Assembly: GCA_000697335.1 (NCBI GenBank)
Contig: JNEM01015326.1
Coordinates: 1-38,929, forward strand
Source: Conidiobolus incongruus B7586
Taxonomy: Eukaryota; Entomophthoromycota; Entomophthoromycetes; Entomophthorales; Conidiobolaceae
Length of the DNA: 38,929 nt
Direction of reading: 5' to 3'
The position numbers were made by a program, and so were the translations under genes. Shown one piece after another: positions 1-14,556 of the stretch (the stretch's first letter is position 1; each line of letters begins with the position of its first letter). Under the pieces are notes generated by a model. That model saw nothing but the letters and a program-made list of their open reading frames with translations. It had not been told where the DNA came from and searched no databases.

Positions 1-329
1 ATATATATTTTAATTAATAACTAAAACAATTGTATATATTAATTTACTTGAAATTATAATATATAATTAAGGTATATTATTTAATTATAAATAAATATAT
101 TTGGGATATAAGATATTAAGATTTTTTATAAATAATTAAAGGAGGTAAAATTTGAGTTTATTTATTTATATTAGTTTAAAATTATTAATTCTGTATTATA
201 AAATATTTTCAAATTTAGGCAAAGTACTATATATTAATATTTTATATAATATTTTATAGATATACTAAATTTTTTTTATTAGTATTATTATATTTAAATC
301 CCTCTCTAAAAAAATCTATTTGTGTATTA

Positions 330-1305
330 ATTAACTTTATAAAAAAAGTAAATCAACTTGTGATATTGCTAGAATTACTAGTGTTAGCTAGTTTATTATA
401 GCTAAAGTTGTTAAGAATAGTAATAAAAACATATTTAAACCTAAACTTAAGTGTGTTAAAATTATAGATGAATATAATAAGAAGTATATTTGTAAGTTAG
501 TTAATATAAACAAGTATGGTATTATTATAGAAATATAACAGGAACTATAAAACTATATAAGAATATTAGTTAACACTAATACTATTATATGTGCTTTACA
601 TTAACATAGATACCACTTATACTTTAAAAAAAAACACCCCCAACTAAAAAAATCCCATTGTAAAGTTAAGTGGGAGTTTAAATATCACTATTAATATTAA
701 ACTAAAACTGATTAGAGTAAAGTTATTTAGTTTAATAAAACAAAAATATATTTTAATAAATCTAATAAAAAAACTAGATGTTTTAGAAAAGATGTAGAAT
801 TATTTTATGACTATTATGTTAATTTTACCTAAAAATATAATAGTAGGTTAATTATTGTTTAGGGATGTATATTGTCTTTAGGTATAAGATATCTTTGTAA
901 AGTTAATAAGGGAATTAATGTTAAAATATATTAAAGTATTTTAAACAATGAATTAAAAAAAACTATTGAATAATATAGGTTAAATAAATCTAATGTTATT
1001 TTCTAGTAAGATAATACTTTTTACTATACTATAACTTCTATTACCAAATAGCTTAAAAATAACAAGATAATAGTTATAAAGTAGCTTCTTTAATTTCTTA
1101 ACCTTAACTTAATTAAATACCTTTGGGATCAATTAAAAAAAGTTATTAAAGTTTTCTCTTTAGCAAAAGATTTAAATCAACTTTAGGAATATGTTTAAAA
1201 AGTATAGAACAAAATTAACCCTTTTTAATATAAAAAGTTAGTTGATTTTATACCCTACAAACTTAAAGAAATTAGAAAAGTTAAAGGTAGATACATTAAG
1301 TTTTA
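330..1305 (+). mobile_element. Dead Tc1-like DNA transposon (transposase relic)
   Basis: A Tc1/mariner-superfamily transposase can be read along the plus strand. Near the start, KSTCDIARITSVS followed by AKVVKNSNKN resembles the paired helix-turn-helix DNA-binding region. VIFxxDNTFYYT at about 1000-1030 is the second catalytic block (normally VIFQQDNAPCHT), and LNLIKYLWDQLKK at about 1100-1150 is the third (normally DLNPIENLWDQLKR). The frame is broken by many TAA and TAG codons, mostly where the family has Gln, and at least one frameshift lies near 630-650. The first catalytic Asp reads Asn (FNKTK for SDETK) and the third acidic residue reads Lys (IKYLW for IENLW), so it cannot be active. 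Nearly all differences look like C-to-T or G-to-A changes. Terminal inverted repeats could not be placed, so the true ends may lie outside these limits. Confidence 0.82.
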
Positions 1306-3063
1306 ATTTTTTTTTATCATCAAAAACCTACAAATTTATAACTTACCTTAGGTAAAATTTAAGTGTTTATATTTTAACTAATTAATAACTAAATATCATC
1401 ATTTAATGATATATATAATTAATAAATATAATAGATTTTAATTATTTAATTTAAGTTTATTTCATTAAATAATAATCAAGTTATTAGTAAAAATATAAGT
1501 GTTTTTGATTTTATAACTCACTTTTGCAGGTTAGTATATAAATAATATATATAATTGAATACTTTTTATTAAAATTTAATATAATAATATATGGTTTTTT
1601 ATTTAATTATTAATAATTTATAAATTATCATTAAGTTTATTATTTTATATTTTTTATTTGATATATTTATTATAAATATATTATATTCATTTTTATATAA
1701 GTTCAAAATTAAATATTTATAAATAAAACTATAAAAGTTTTTTAATTTCAAAAAATCAAAAATAACTACTATATTTACTATATATACCAGATTATAACTA
1801 ATAAAATATTATTATTTTAGATAATTAAAAAATATACTTTTAAATCAGAAAATTATTTCAATTATATTTTTTTTAAATATTAAATTTCAATTTTTAATTA
1901 AGAAATTATATTTTAAATGCTAAATATTTGCCCAAAATAAAAAGTAATTATTAATTATATAAAAAGTATCAATATTATATTTTTTTCTATCATAATTATT
2001 AAATTATAATTGATTTTTCATTTTTAAATATTAAATAGGACAGATTTTAATCATATAATAGTTATAATTAATTATTTTAAAATTATTATATTATTAGTCT
2101 TGATAGCTATATATATAATAAAATATTTATAATAAATATTATTTGAATTACTATATAAATTACCATATTTTAAATATTATTTTAAAATAATTTTATGATT
2201 TACAATATTTCATTAATAATTAATTATAATAATATGATTAAAATATTTCAATAAATATATATGACTAATATCATTATAATATCTAGAGTAATCTATAAAT
2301 TCAATAGTAATGATTCATTATTATTTTTATAGGATTAATTTTCAAATATATAGAAATTAGCTAATTTAAATTTCAAAAATTTCAAAATTAAATTCTATAA
2401 TTTAATAAAATAATTATAAATATTTAATTATTGAAATTTTAATTTCTTTTTTTCTAATAATTTCAAACCTTATTTTTGTTTATATTCAATTGATTTTATT
2501 ATATTTAGTCCAAATTATAAATACAATTATTAATGAAAGAAATATATTGTTTGCACTAAACTAAAAAATAGGTTCATGGGTTTTGGCATAAATTGAGGTA
2601 AATAATAAATATTATATTTATAATTTTGGTGTATTGGATTATTTTTTATTCCAGTAAATAGGTTTGGATGATTGAAATAATATTCACATATATATTTATA
2701 ATTAGAGATATTATATTCAATACTCTATTTGAGCAGATATAAATATATCTTGTATGAATATTGCGTTATCAGAAATATTGTTTGCAATTTATAAATAAAA
2801 GAATTAAAGTTATATATCATAATTTTAATCATAATCGCTTAACATATAAATGAAAATTATCTTAAATCAAATTTATTGAAATTCTGTTTGAAATTGAAAT
2901 AGGCTAATTAATTTAGTATAGCAGGTAAAATTAATTATAAATAAATTATAATAAATTTTATTATAAAAATAATACAAATTTGACATTCTAAATAATTAAT
3001 AGAAAATATTTTAAAGAATCTATGAATTGAAATTAAGAATAATCAATAGCTGATGCTTATTGA
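1306..3063. other. AT-rich spacer downstream of CTU1
   Basis: About 1.75 kb with no supportable gene. The first 200 bases may still belong to the Tc1-like element: a loose inverted similarity links about 1360-1392 and 1483-1520, but it is too weak to call a terminus. The rest is A/T-rich with no open frame of coding character. Confidence 0.5.
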
Positions 3064-4670
3064 CTACCAATCTAAGCCCTTATTAGTAGATTTACTTGTG
3101 GAATCTTGAATTGATAAGCCTTCAGTTTTTTGAATCAAATTATCTGTATCCCTTTGAATTGTGCTGAAATGAGCAATTGTGGCAGTTTCTTTAGGCATTT
3201 CACCGTGTAATTTACGCTAGAGAAAAAGAATAAAATTTAATAATGAGTTCAATCGATATTGATAATTTTTCACTTACTGCTTTGTCTCCTTTGATAATAC
3301 CAAGTCTATAAATGAATGAATTAAGTTAATGATTGGATGAGAATTGTAGATAATATTGAAAATTACTTTGGTAAACCACGGTTCAAACCTTCTAAAAGCA
3401 TACAAGCCTTACAGAACTCATTACTTGAAATATAACCACATCTCTTACAAGTTCCTATAATGCCAATTAGTTCTATCATTTTAATATATAATTAAGAATT
3501 TGTCTATACCTTGTTGAGGTAGTTGAATTTCAGATTTGAGTTGGAAAGCTTCTCCAGAGTGAATGATATCTACATTATAATGAATAAATAATTGATGCAT
3601 ATTGAATCAGTTATAATAAATTACCTAAAATAGCTGTGGGACGAATAGATTCTAGATCTTTCAAAAATGTTCTAGCATAACCTCTGTAAGCATTGGGAGA
3701 ATAGATACATTCTGTTGAGAAATAATCCAAGTTCTTAAAATAAGCATACCTAAATTAATCAAATGTCAGTAATGTAAATATCGATGATTTTTAAGGATTA
3801 ATTACATAACAATTTCTTTTTCATAAGTGTATTTGAAGGGTTTAGATCTCTTTATTGTGCCTTCTCCAGGTGTACAAATTTCAGTACAACGTTCTAAACG
3901 AGCAATATCACCACGTAAAACTAAAATATAGAATTATCAGCATATTGTATTGTATATTTTTATATTATAAGTTACTGTTCATTAAGACTGTTTCAGCAAT
4001 ATCATCAGCATTATGACCTGTAACAATATGATCTACACCTAACATTACAGCACCTCGATCTAAAGCTTGACGACGGAAAACACCACAGAAGGTACCTGTA
4101 AATGACTATTAATACACAGTCAAACCATAGAAAACAATAGATGTTACAGTTATTCTTTAAACCAACTTCCTTAACGATATCATCCATAGTCCATTGGTAT
4201 AAATCCCTGTAAGAAACAATTTTCAAAGGAATATCATATTGTTGTTGGTTTCTTTTAACAGTCTAACATCAATGAATTAATAATTTTAAAATTATTTAAT
4301 TTATATTAAGTACTTCTAAAGAGTCGTCTCTATAACCAGTTATTCCTTCGTCAATAGATAACAAAAACAATTGTAAACCATAATCATAACGGTCATTTAA
4401 AATTTTCATAACACAAGCTAAAACTGTAGAGTCTAAAATAATTATATTAATTTTATTATGAATATAAAAAATTAAGTTTCCTATACCTTTACCACCGGAA
4501 GCACCAATAGCAACTCTATCACCTCTATTAAATAATTTATTATCAATGATAGTATTGTGAATTTCAGTTTCAAAAACATAGAAAAAGCAAGCTTTACAGA
4601 TACTTTGGCCAGTTTTTGGTCTTTTAATAATAGCTTTATCAGCATTACATATAACACATAATTTCGCCAT
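3064..4670 (-). CDS. CTU1: Cytoplasmic tRNA 2-thiolation protein 1 (Ncs6/Ctu1)
   Basis: CTU1/NCS6 adenylates and thiolates U34 of the Lys, Glu and Gln tRNAs with CTU2, using sulfur carried by URM1. Exons on the minus strand are 4670-4487, 4432-4314, 4262-4148, 4095-3976, 3920-3806, 3749-3625, 3569-3510, 3454-3367, 3305-3278 and 3216-3064. They join in frame to 368 residues, normal for the family. The N-terminus has CxxC pairs (LCVIC, ICKAC). The PP-loop SGGKDSTVLA is split by intron 1 inside the Asp codon. [26 protein letters not shown] and the C-terminal zinc pairs (GTCKRC, FCKAC) are all present. The nine introns are 51-61 bases, nearly all starting GTA. The start is the first ATG, directly before the zinc motif. 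The C-terminal tail after KGDKA is family-variable and less certain. No operon-like partner is adjacent. Confidence 0.96.
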
Positions 4671-5112
4671 CTTTTTTATAGCTCTAGTTAATAATTTTGA
4701 GGTTTTATAGTATTATTGTAAATTAGTTTGTTTTTCTAAAAAAATTAATCAAATTATTAATATTGATTTTGAAATGTATTCACTGGAATGAACAATTTTT
4801 AATCTGAATACTGTGATTGAAAATTGTGGGATAGTAATTTATTTATCTTTTTCGCTTTTTATAAAATTATATAAATAAAAAAATTGATAACTAAAATATG
4901 TTTATATAAAGTTAAAAATAAATTAATCTAATAGAAAAAGATAGTAATTAATTTGACATATATATTATGAGTCATATTTGCAAGAGAAAATATATTGAAA
5001 TATTTAATTTGTATAAAATAAAATATAAGTGATTTATTTAATATATATTGATGATCAAAAGATAAAAATATAATGATTAAAAAAATATTGGAATTAAATG
5101 AAATTGAAAATA
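4671..5112. other. CTU1 upstream spacer
   Basis: About 440 AT-rich bases between the CTU1 start and the tRNA-Ile gene. It should hold the CTU1 promoter and, next to the tRNA, the T-rich RNA polymerase III stop. No distinct motif or coding frame was recognised. Confidence 0.5.
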
Positions 5113-5186
5113 TGCTCCCAACAGGGATCGAACCTGTGACCTTGGCGTTATTAGCACCACGCTCTAACCAACTGAGCTATGGGAGC
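5113..5186 (-). tRNA. tRNA-Ile(AAU)
   Basis: The minus strand folds into a complete cloverleaf of 74 bases without an intron. The acceptor stem is GCTCCCA paired with TGGGAGC plus a discriminator A. The D arm is AGCTCAGTTGGTTAGAG and the T arm is CAGGTTCGATCCCTG. The anticodon loop holds TAATAAC, giving anticodon AAT, read as IAU after A34 is edited to inosine. The internal A and B boxes match polymerase III consensus. CCA is not encoded, as expected for a nuclear gene. Confidence 0.96.
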
Positions 5187-5664
5187 ATGACCACTGATAT
5201 TTGTATATAATAAATATATTTATAAATTTCATAATTCACATTATTATGTTTCTCTCTCAATACTATTTGCATATATTCTCAATAATTACAAATTATTTTT
5301 TAAATTCATATCTACTTTGTCTACTCTTCTTCCGATTCTACTGTATCCGTTTTTCTCTTTCATTTTCTCATACCTCAAATCCTTTTTTTCTCTATGCTAC
5401 TCTGATTATTATTTTGATTTTTTTTACTTTTCGTTTCACTTTTTTCGATTATCTATGTACTTCAATTTGAATCATTTATTAAATATTATATAATTATTTA
5501 ATATAATTTATTAAAAATACTAAAATTAAATATAACAGATTTCCAAAACTAAAATAACCATCAGAAAATATTGAATATTTATATTAAAATGAGAAAAGAT
5601 TTGACAATTCAAATAGTTTTAATAATATAATTATATATTTTGTAGTTTTACAGATTGAATTGAA
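5187..5664. other. T-rich spacer
   Basis: Spacer between tRNA-Ile and the 3' end of the TSC2 relic. A plus-strand open frame at 5201-5470 is only a run of Phe, Leu, Ile and Ser codons produced by T-rich sequence and has no family resemblance. Confidence 0.5.
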
Positions 5665-8600
5665 TTATTGAGCTGAGGAATTTTGCCGGATAATAACTAT
5701 ATCCTTGATCCTATTGATTTGTCTGAATCGTTCAGCCCAGTTGGTCGAATAATCCTTGGGTTTGAGGAAGATTTGGGTAAAGTTGGAGCAGTTGAGAGAA
5801 ACTTGTCTAACCAGCAGTGCTACCAAAGGTCCACTTGCGACCTTTGCATTTACCAATGGGGAGAGATGGCTAATATCACTTCGGAATTGGGTTTCAATTA
5901 TGGACATATCTGTGCAACTTGGGCTAAAATTTGATAATTCATCGAATCGATCTTGTTCATCTGGTTTGAATGCATTGGACTATCGATTCATATAAAGGTG
6001 TAATAATAATATTACAAGGTTAAATTCACCTGGTAATGTGTCAAATTTATTAATCAACACTAGAGTCGTTATACACAATGCTTACATAGTCATTGCCTAT
6101 ATGTCTCTTTTTGGCGTTACAATTGGGATCATATTTCAATCGGGTAGGCATCAAAGTAGCTAAATGGAAAATTAGCTGTGTAAGTCCATCAGTCCAACAA
6201 TAGGCATACTTCCCATCAAGGTCCATTTCAGTATCTAATCCTCCAGTGTAGATAGCTTTCAACTGTTTTAAACGAACAAGTTTGCCCAAATTGTGCAAAA
6301 TTCTCTGGTAATTATTGGATCCAATATTGTTGGCAAGAATATCTTTCATGAGTTTGCCCTGGACCAACATAAACCACCCCGATTTTGTGGAAATTCACCA
6401 TGGGCATTCGATCTAAAATAGAAATTCCACAAAGTATTCCCTCATCTATTTTGCTGATTTGGTATAACTTGTGACGAGGAAGAGGGGTAAGATCTGCCTT
6501 GGAAGGGATGGGCTCGCCAGGTCCTTTCTATTCAGCTGTGACTTCACGCAATATATTCTGGTGAACTAACAAATAATTGGAGTTATTGATCCTTGTAACC
6601 AATGAAACATCATTATTGATACCTTGAGGAGTATCTTGGTAAAGTTGACTCGTTTGAGGTAAATCCAAAGTATAGTGACTTATTTTTTTAACGAGAGGAG
6701 TCATTGCTGAACTACCTCTGATCTTAATTTCTCCAAAGCCAGTTTTACTAAATTCGAATAATCACGTCACCAAAAATCCAGTAACTAGACTGGCCTAACG
6801 CGGCATCTTTAGTAAAAATTTTATCTTTGACTAATTCCCAATTTGGTAATAGTGAGTCAAAATCAAAAAATGAATATCTCGCTATCATATCTAGACATGT
6901 AGTAGTCTGTTCATCTAAACTATTTCAACCTTTGTTAGCAAGCAACAATCTCCTGACTAAAAATGGAACATATTTGGGTTGATCACTTGGACGAATTCTG
7001 GTAAGCCATATAGAAATCATTTGATAAGCCATGGTCAAAACATATTGTAAGTAAACTTGATGCGACTGAGAGGTATTAGTAGTTTGATTCATGCCCATAT
7101 GATATTGAATATATTGAATGGAAATTCCTAAAACACGTTTAAAATCATCTTCAAAGAAATTTGAATAAAGGTCGGGAATAGTGACTAAAATAGATAGGAA
7201 CTCTAATATATGGATACTGATAGTTGATGCGGACATAATTTGAGAAAGTTTGACCAGAATTGTAGGCAATAGTCTTGTTAAAGACATGAGGAATTCAACA
7301 CAGCAGAGAGTCAGAGAGTGAATATATTAGATAGATGTGTTGCTCCAACGACTCAAACCAATATGGTAAACACCGACAATTTCATCTTTGTCAGATTTGT
7401 TGAATAAGAGTTTGTATGGTATAATCGAATCTAAAATCCTATAAATTGATGAATAAAGACTACCTTTTTTAATGTGATTGGGGAGGTTCGAAATTTTGGA
7501 ACCAAACCCACCAGACGTGATCAAATTACATAACTGGGATCTGAGTGAAGCAATATTGTCACGATATTCTGAGTGATACAAATGATTAACCAAATAAGCT
7601 GGTGTTTGATATAGAATATAAGCTATTACATTCCAATCACTCTCTACAGATAACGAAAGAATGATGATCGACAAAAACTCTAGAGATGATAATGTGAATT
7701 TGGTTGTTTTGATAGAATCAATTGGATACGAAGGGAATTTCTTGGTATTTGGAATGGAATGGTTGTCATATTTGGGTTCTAGATGATGTCGGTTTGAGTT
7801 ATCATCATTACTCCAAAGGTGAACAGCTCCGAACCCGTTAAAGATCCAATAATGATTTGAAGAAAAATTTGACGAAGCATTAGCTCCATTAATAAGATTC
7901 AAGCATTGATTGATTTCATCATTTAATGGCCTCTGGCCAATATAATGGGAATTTGAATTATTAGAGTAAATATGGAAGAGAGCAAAAAATGCAATTAAAC
8001 ATGGTTCTGCACTAAGTTTAATATTAGAGGATATTTGAGTTAAGATTGAATATAACTTTGGACAATATTTTGAACGGCTAATTAAAGATAAACTGAACCA
8101 AAGCACCAATATAAAGTTGCGGGATAGTTAATGCTGAAGCAATAATGAATGATTTCTGGTATCAGCTGGGTTTCCAAAGTGATCGAAAGATTTACTTAGA
8201 ATCTCAAATAGTTGAGTAAAATCATCCAAATACAAATCCCAGAACATGACTATTAATTTATATAATATGCATATAATATTGCTATCTTGTAAATCAATTA
8301 TTTTATCGATTATTTGAAATGTAAATATTTTTACAAATGTGTCTTGGTAAGCAAAGCTACATGATAAAAATGCTCTTTCTACAATTTCAATGATTTTTTC
8401 TTGAGCCTTGGGAGATATCGTTGTAAAAAATCCGGATAAGAGAACCTGAAAAGAAATATCCCAATCTGATCTTGAAGGCAGAAATACGTTGGAAGATGCC
8501 AAATATGTAAGAATACTCAGAAGCAAATGCTCTGACAAATCGTCCCAATGATTTTTTAAAGTAAAAATAAATTTCTGAATCTCATTCACATGAAGCAAAG

Positions 8601-10008
8601 TTGGAAGAGACTGTGCTTATCAATTGATTAAAACGACACCATAGTTCAACATAAGAATCTGGCTCGAACGATTCCGCTAATTCCATCACAAAAGCAACTG
8701 ACTTAGAATTATCCAAGGGAAGCTCCTTGATTGATCTAAAAGTTTGTGCTACAAGATCAATAATTATTTCCCAATCTGCAGGGCTTAAGTTACTTTGACG
8801 AATAATAATTAATTTGTTAATTTGATGTAGTATTGTAGAAAAAAGAGCATGACTACATGTGATAGAAGTTGAAGCGTTTAAAATCGATGAGAAATGCTCT
8901 AATGCGGAAAAGATAGGGTAAACTTGAGCTTCTAAGCGATCTTGTCCCCATAATGATTCCCCAATTGTTTCGATAAAACGCTTAGAAGTTGAAAGATAAT
9001 TGGAATCTGAATGAGCCAAGTCAAGCATTGAACATATTACATGAGTGGCATAATGACTTAAAATGTTTTTAATGATCGCCCAAGCTGAGCTCTTGCACAC
9101 GCCCTTATTGGATAGCTGAATCATTTATTTACAGAAGCTGGGAATATATTGTGTGGTAGATAGCCAAATCTCACTAAGCTACCAAATAAATTGATCAAAA
9201 TAAATCCACTCTCCTGGTAAGAGTCACTGAAATTTGCCAGATTCAATTAATTCGATCAGTTTGGAAATTTCTTCAGGAGCGAATATTGAAAAGTTGAATA
9301 TAATAACTTGAGAACAAAGTTTAAAATCAATTTAACGGCAGGGTGGGATATATTCGAATATTGTATTTTATAATAAGATAAATATTCATAAATCCAATTG
9401 TAAAGTACTTACTCTGAACCTAAAAAATTTCTAGCTTGATTACTTAAACAATTCAAAAACGATACAACCTCAGGGATATAATCTGGCTTGATCCAGGGTG
9501 TTATTATGTTTAAAATTTCAACTCTCGTATCTAACGTTTACTGACAGTTTGAACTAATTTTGACGATAGTCTCAAATATTTTAAAGTTTTGTTTTGTCCA
9601 TTCTACTGACAGTTGATTATCGAACAGTGAGTTCAGTATTGGGAGCAATTCCAGTAAATTTCCAACTCTTTCATTACAAAGTTGCGAAGTGAGTTCTCTA
9701 ACTACAGGAGTTGGTGCTTGCGAGCGTGAGTGTCTCTGTAATTTGATAAAATGCAAAAATTTAGGCCATTCCGTCGTAGATGCATTAACACCACTTCTAG
9801 ACTTATTCATAGGTGGCAGTGATTTCACATTGGATAAAAATTGTTCGTTATCTGTTGAGGAATAATACCAATGGAAAAAGGATAAACTTTTAAATTTGAA
9901 GTGAGGTAACTGTGTATCTGTGATTTTGTTTGATGTGGAGTTTGCTGATGAAGTCACATAGAGAAGTGCTTCATTAGAAGGATTTTTGTATTTGGGATCA
10001 TTGTCCAT
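5665..10008 (-). pseudogene. TSC2: TSC2 (tuberin) pseudogene
   Basis: Tuberin is the GTPase-activating subunit of the TSC complex, which switches off Rheb and so TORC1. The whole gene can be followed on the minus strand. The N-terminal helical region is at about 10008-7330 (for example SLWGQDRLEAQVYP, like human ALWGAHRLYSL). The LLPTILVKLSQI / HILEFLSIL block is at 7287-6930. The Rap-GAP domain is at 6370-5665, with IYTGGLDTEMDLDGKYAYCW, FHLATLMPT and KKRHIGNDYVSIVYNDS. The catalytic Asn of GND is kept. The frame is broken at least nine times by stops: TAA 9538, TAA 9409, TGA 9224, TAG 9179, TAA 9125, TAA 8128, TAA 7327, TGA 6925, TAG 6528 and probably TAG 5980 (lowest plus-strand base given). 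It also shifts near 9280, 8590, 6755, 6345 and 6055. Conceptual translation continues in the same frame across most stops with family similarity on both sides, so unrecognised introns do not explain them. Most stops equal a C-to-T change in CAA, CAG or CGA. Clean neighbours argue against poor sequence. An intact second copy elsewhere is possible. Confidence 0.88.
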
Positions 10009-11920
10009 TAAACAGAAAGCATTAATACAACAATTAGAGGAGATTAAGGATACTTGAAAATAATGATGAATACAAGATGTAATATGTTATTATAATCCTA
10101 TGAAACAATGATTGTTTACATCAGAATGACTATTATTTAGACACACAATATTAACCATTAAAATATCACCTTGATTATGGGATCAAACTTTTCCCATTAC
10201 GTGTAAACACGCACTACCTCGCTTAATACTAATTTAATCAACTAATGCACATCATATCAATAAAATATCATATCATACAAATTAATTCCACAATTAAATT
10301 TAATATTAGTGTAAAATCATGGCCATATATCTAAGAATTTATCTTGTATCAACAAAAACTGGTGAAGTCAAATGAAAATTGCAATAAAATATTACTGATG
10401 AGAAAAAAATATCTAAATCTGTAATAAATAGACCTATAAGATCAAGTTTATTAAAAATATTCAAAATATATCTAGTATGTCTGTTTAATATTATCAAAAT
10501 TATATAAGATAACAATAAAATCAGTATTTGAAATTTGATAGCCCAGATAAACTTATCAAATTCTATCACTAGTAGTCTTGTCGATGTGAATTTAATTTGA
10601 TATCAATTTCCTTAAACTTTGAGGGATCACAACTTTTTGATAATCACTTCAATTAATTTTAGATCGAAATTATATTCTTTAATCATTCATCTTTAGATTA
10701 GTATTGATTTTATGAATGTTATTTTAGTATCTTGGATGTGAGAGTTTTGAAACCGCGACTCTGTCCTTGATGAATTTTGATTATTTTTTCATTTAAATTG
10801 ATCTAGTGCGTTCAGTTTTGAAGAGCACACCATCTTTCATGGTTGGAATTTTATCATGAATTTTTACAATTAGGAATATATATACAAAAATCTATTATAT
10901 TTAGAAAACATCTCAAAACATGTTGAATTTATGGGTGCTTTTTAATTTTTTTCAAATTATGAAACATTGTATGAATTAATCTGTGATTTTGAACATTTAG
11001 TTCATGCCACAAATTTTAAAGAAAATTTTAATTAAAATTCTAATTTATTAATACTAATACTCCATCAAATTAACATGAACTTTATAAAATAATCGATATC
11101 ATAATAAACCTCTAAAATCCTTAAAATATTTTTATACATTATATATTTTAAAGAATATTGTTAAATAAAATTTATAGATAAATCACTATTATTGGAATTT
11201 TATTTTGCACAATTTAATATACATATTGAACTTTTTGTATAAATTCAACAAATCGATATTTTTTGGAATTTTTAGTTTGTCGAAGATACGCTCATTTCTT
11301 TCAGACTGAAAAGGCCTATAATTTGGCTGAGATGATTGAAAGTATAAGTTAATATTAATATATCCATAATATTGGTTTTTTGTTCTTTTTTGTAGTCTAA
11401 TTTCATGGCGGATTGGGCCGAAATTTCAATGTCTCACATGCTTGGTGAAATATAGATCAAATAAAATAAATATATATAAGAATGAAATGTATCTAATAGA
11501 GCAGTTTAATATTTCGAGTTTTCATACATTGAATTCATTTCCCTAACCCTCAATAGGAATTGTTTGCAAATCAATTTCATGTGAACCGACTTGAAATTAA
11601 GCCAATAAGCCTTAACCTTTGAGTTATTTTTAAATAAAAAATTTATTACTGAAATCTATTACAGATAATCTAATTAAAAAATAAAATTTATTTCAAAATT
11701 AATATATATTATAATCTATTATTCGTTTAATGAATATTAGATTTAATAACGAGTTAAAAAATATTAAAAGGATTAAAGATTAATATTATATGAAACAACT
11801 TAGAAACTTAATCATATTAATAATCTGATAATAATCGAAAAAGTCAAAAATATTAATTTATAAAAACTTTAATTACCCATAAAAACAAATCGCCGCCCTG
11901 AACAATATTTTTTTTATTTT
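10009..11920. other. Spacer between TSC2 relic and zinc transporter
   Basis: About 1.9 kb. Bases 10010-10340 are less AT-rich and may be the old TSC2 promoter region. Short coding-like pieces occur on the plus strand at about 10800-10870 and 11276-11452 (see the separate entry). The minus-strand open frame at 10339-10569 is hydrophobic, has no family resemblance and is probably chance. Confidence 0.45.
11276..11452 (+). pseudogene. Possible remnant exons of an unidentified gene
   Basis: After a T-rich tract ending in TTTTTAG, one frame reads CRRYAHFFQTEKAYNLAEMIE, with ordinary amino acid composition unlike the surrounding A/T runs. It stops at a GTATAAG donor-like site. A 54-base intron-like stretch ends in TTTTGTAG, and then comes SNFMADWAEISMSHMLGE before a TAG. 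Joining the two with standard splicing leaves the phases unmatched or meets a stop, so this is not an intact gene as read. No family was recognised. It could be a decayed gene piece or coincidence. Confidence 0.25.

Positions 11921-14556
<2,636 letters not shown>

Noticed and set aside
5201-5470. Open frame of 89 codons on the plus strand
   Set aside because: Phe/Leu/Ile/Ser run from T-rich DNA, with no family likeness.
9528-9540. An 11-base mini-intron (GTAAACGTTAG) removing the first TSC2 stop
   Set aside because: Removal would shift the frame, while the frame that follows the TAA directly continues with coding-like tuberin sequence.
330-10008. Alternative genetic code with TAA/TAG read as Gln, suggested by stops at Gln positions in the Tc1 transposase and TSC2
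   Set aside because: GFA1, ERV1, TAF11, CTU1 and QNG1 end at conserved termini with ordinary stops (GFA1 ends at TAA right after VTVE). TSC2 also has TGA stops, and the transposons have other transition losses at catalytic residues. Mutation explains all of it.
10339-10569. Hydrophobic 76-codon frame on the minus strand
   Set aside because: No conserved motif, composition follows the A/T content, and there is no clear promoter or splice context.
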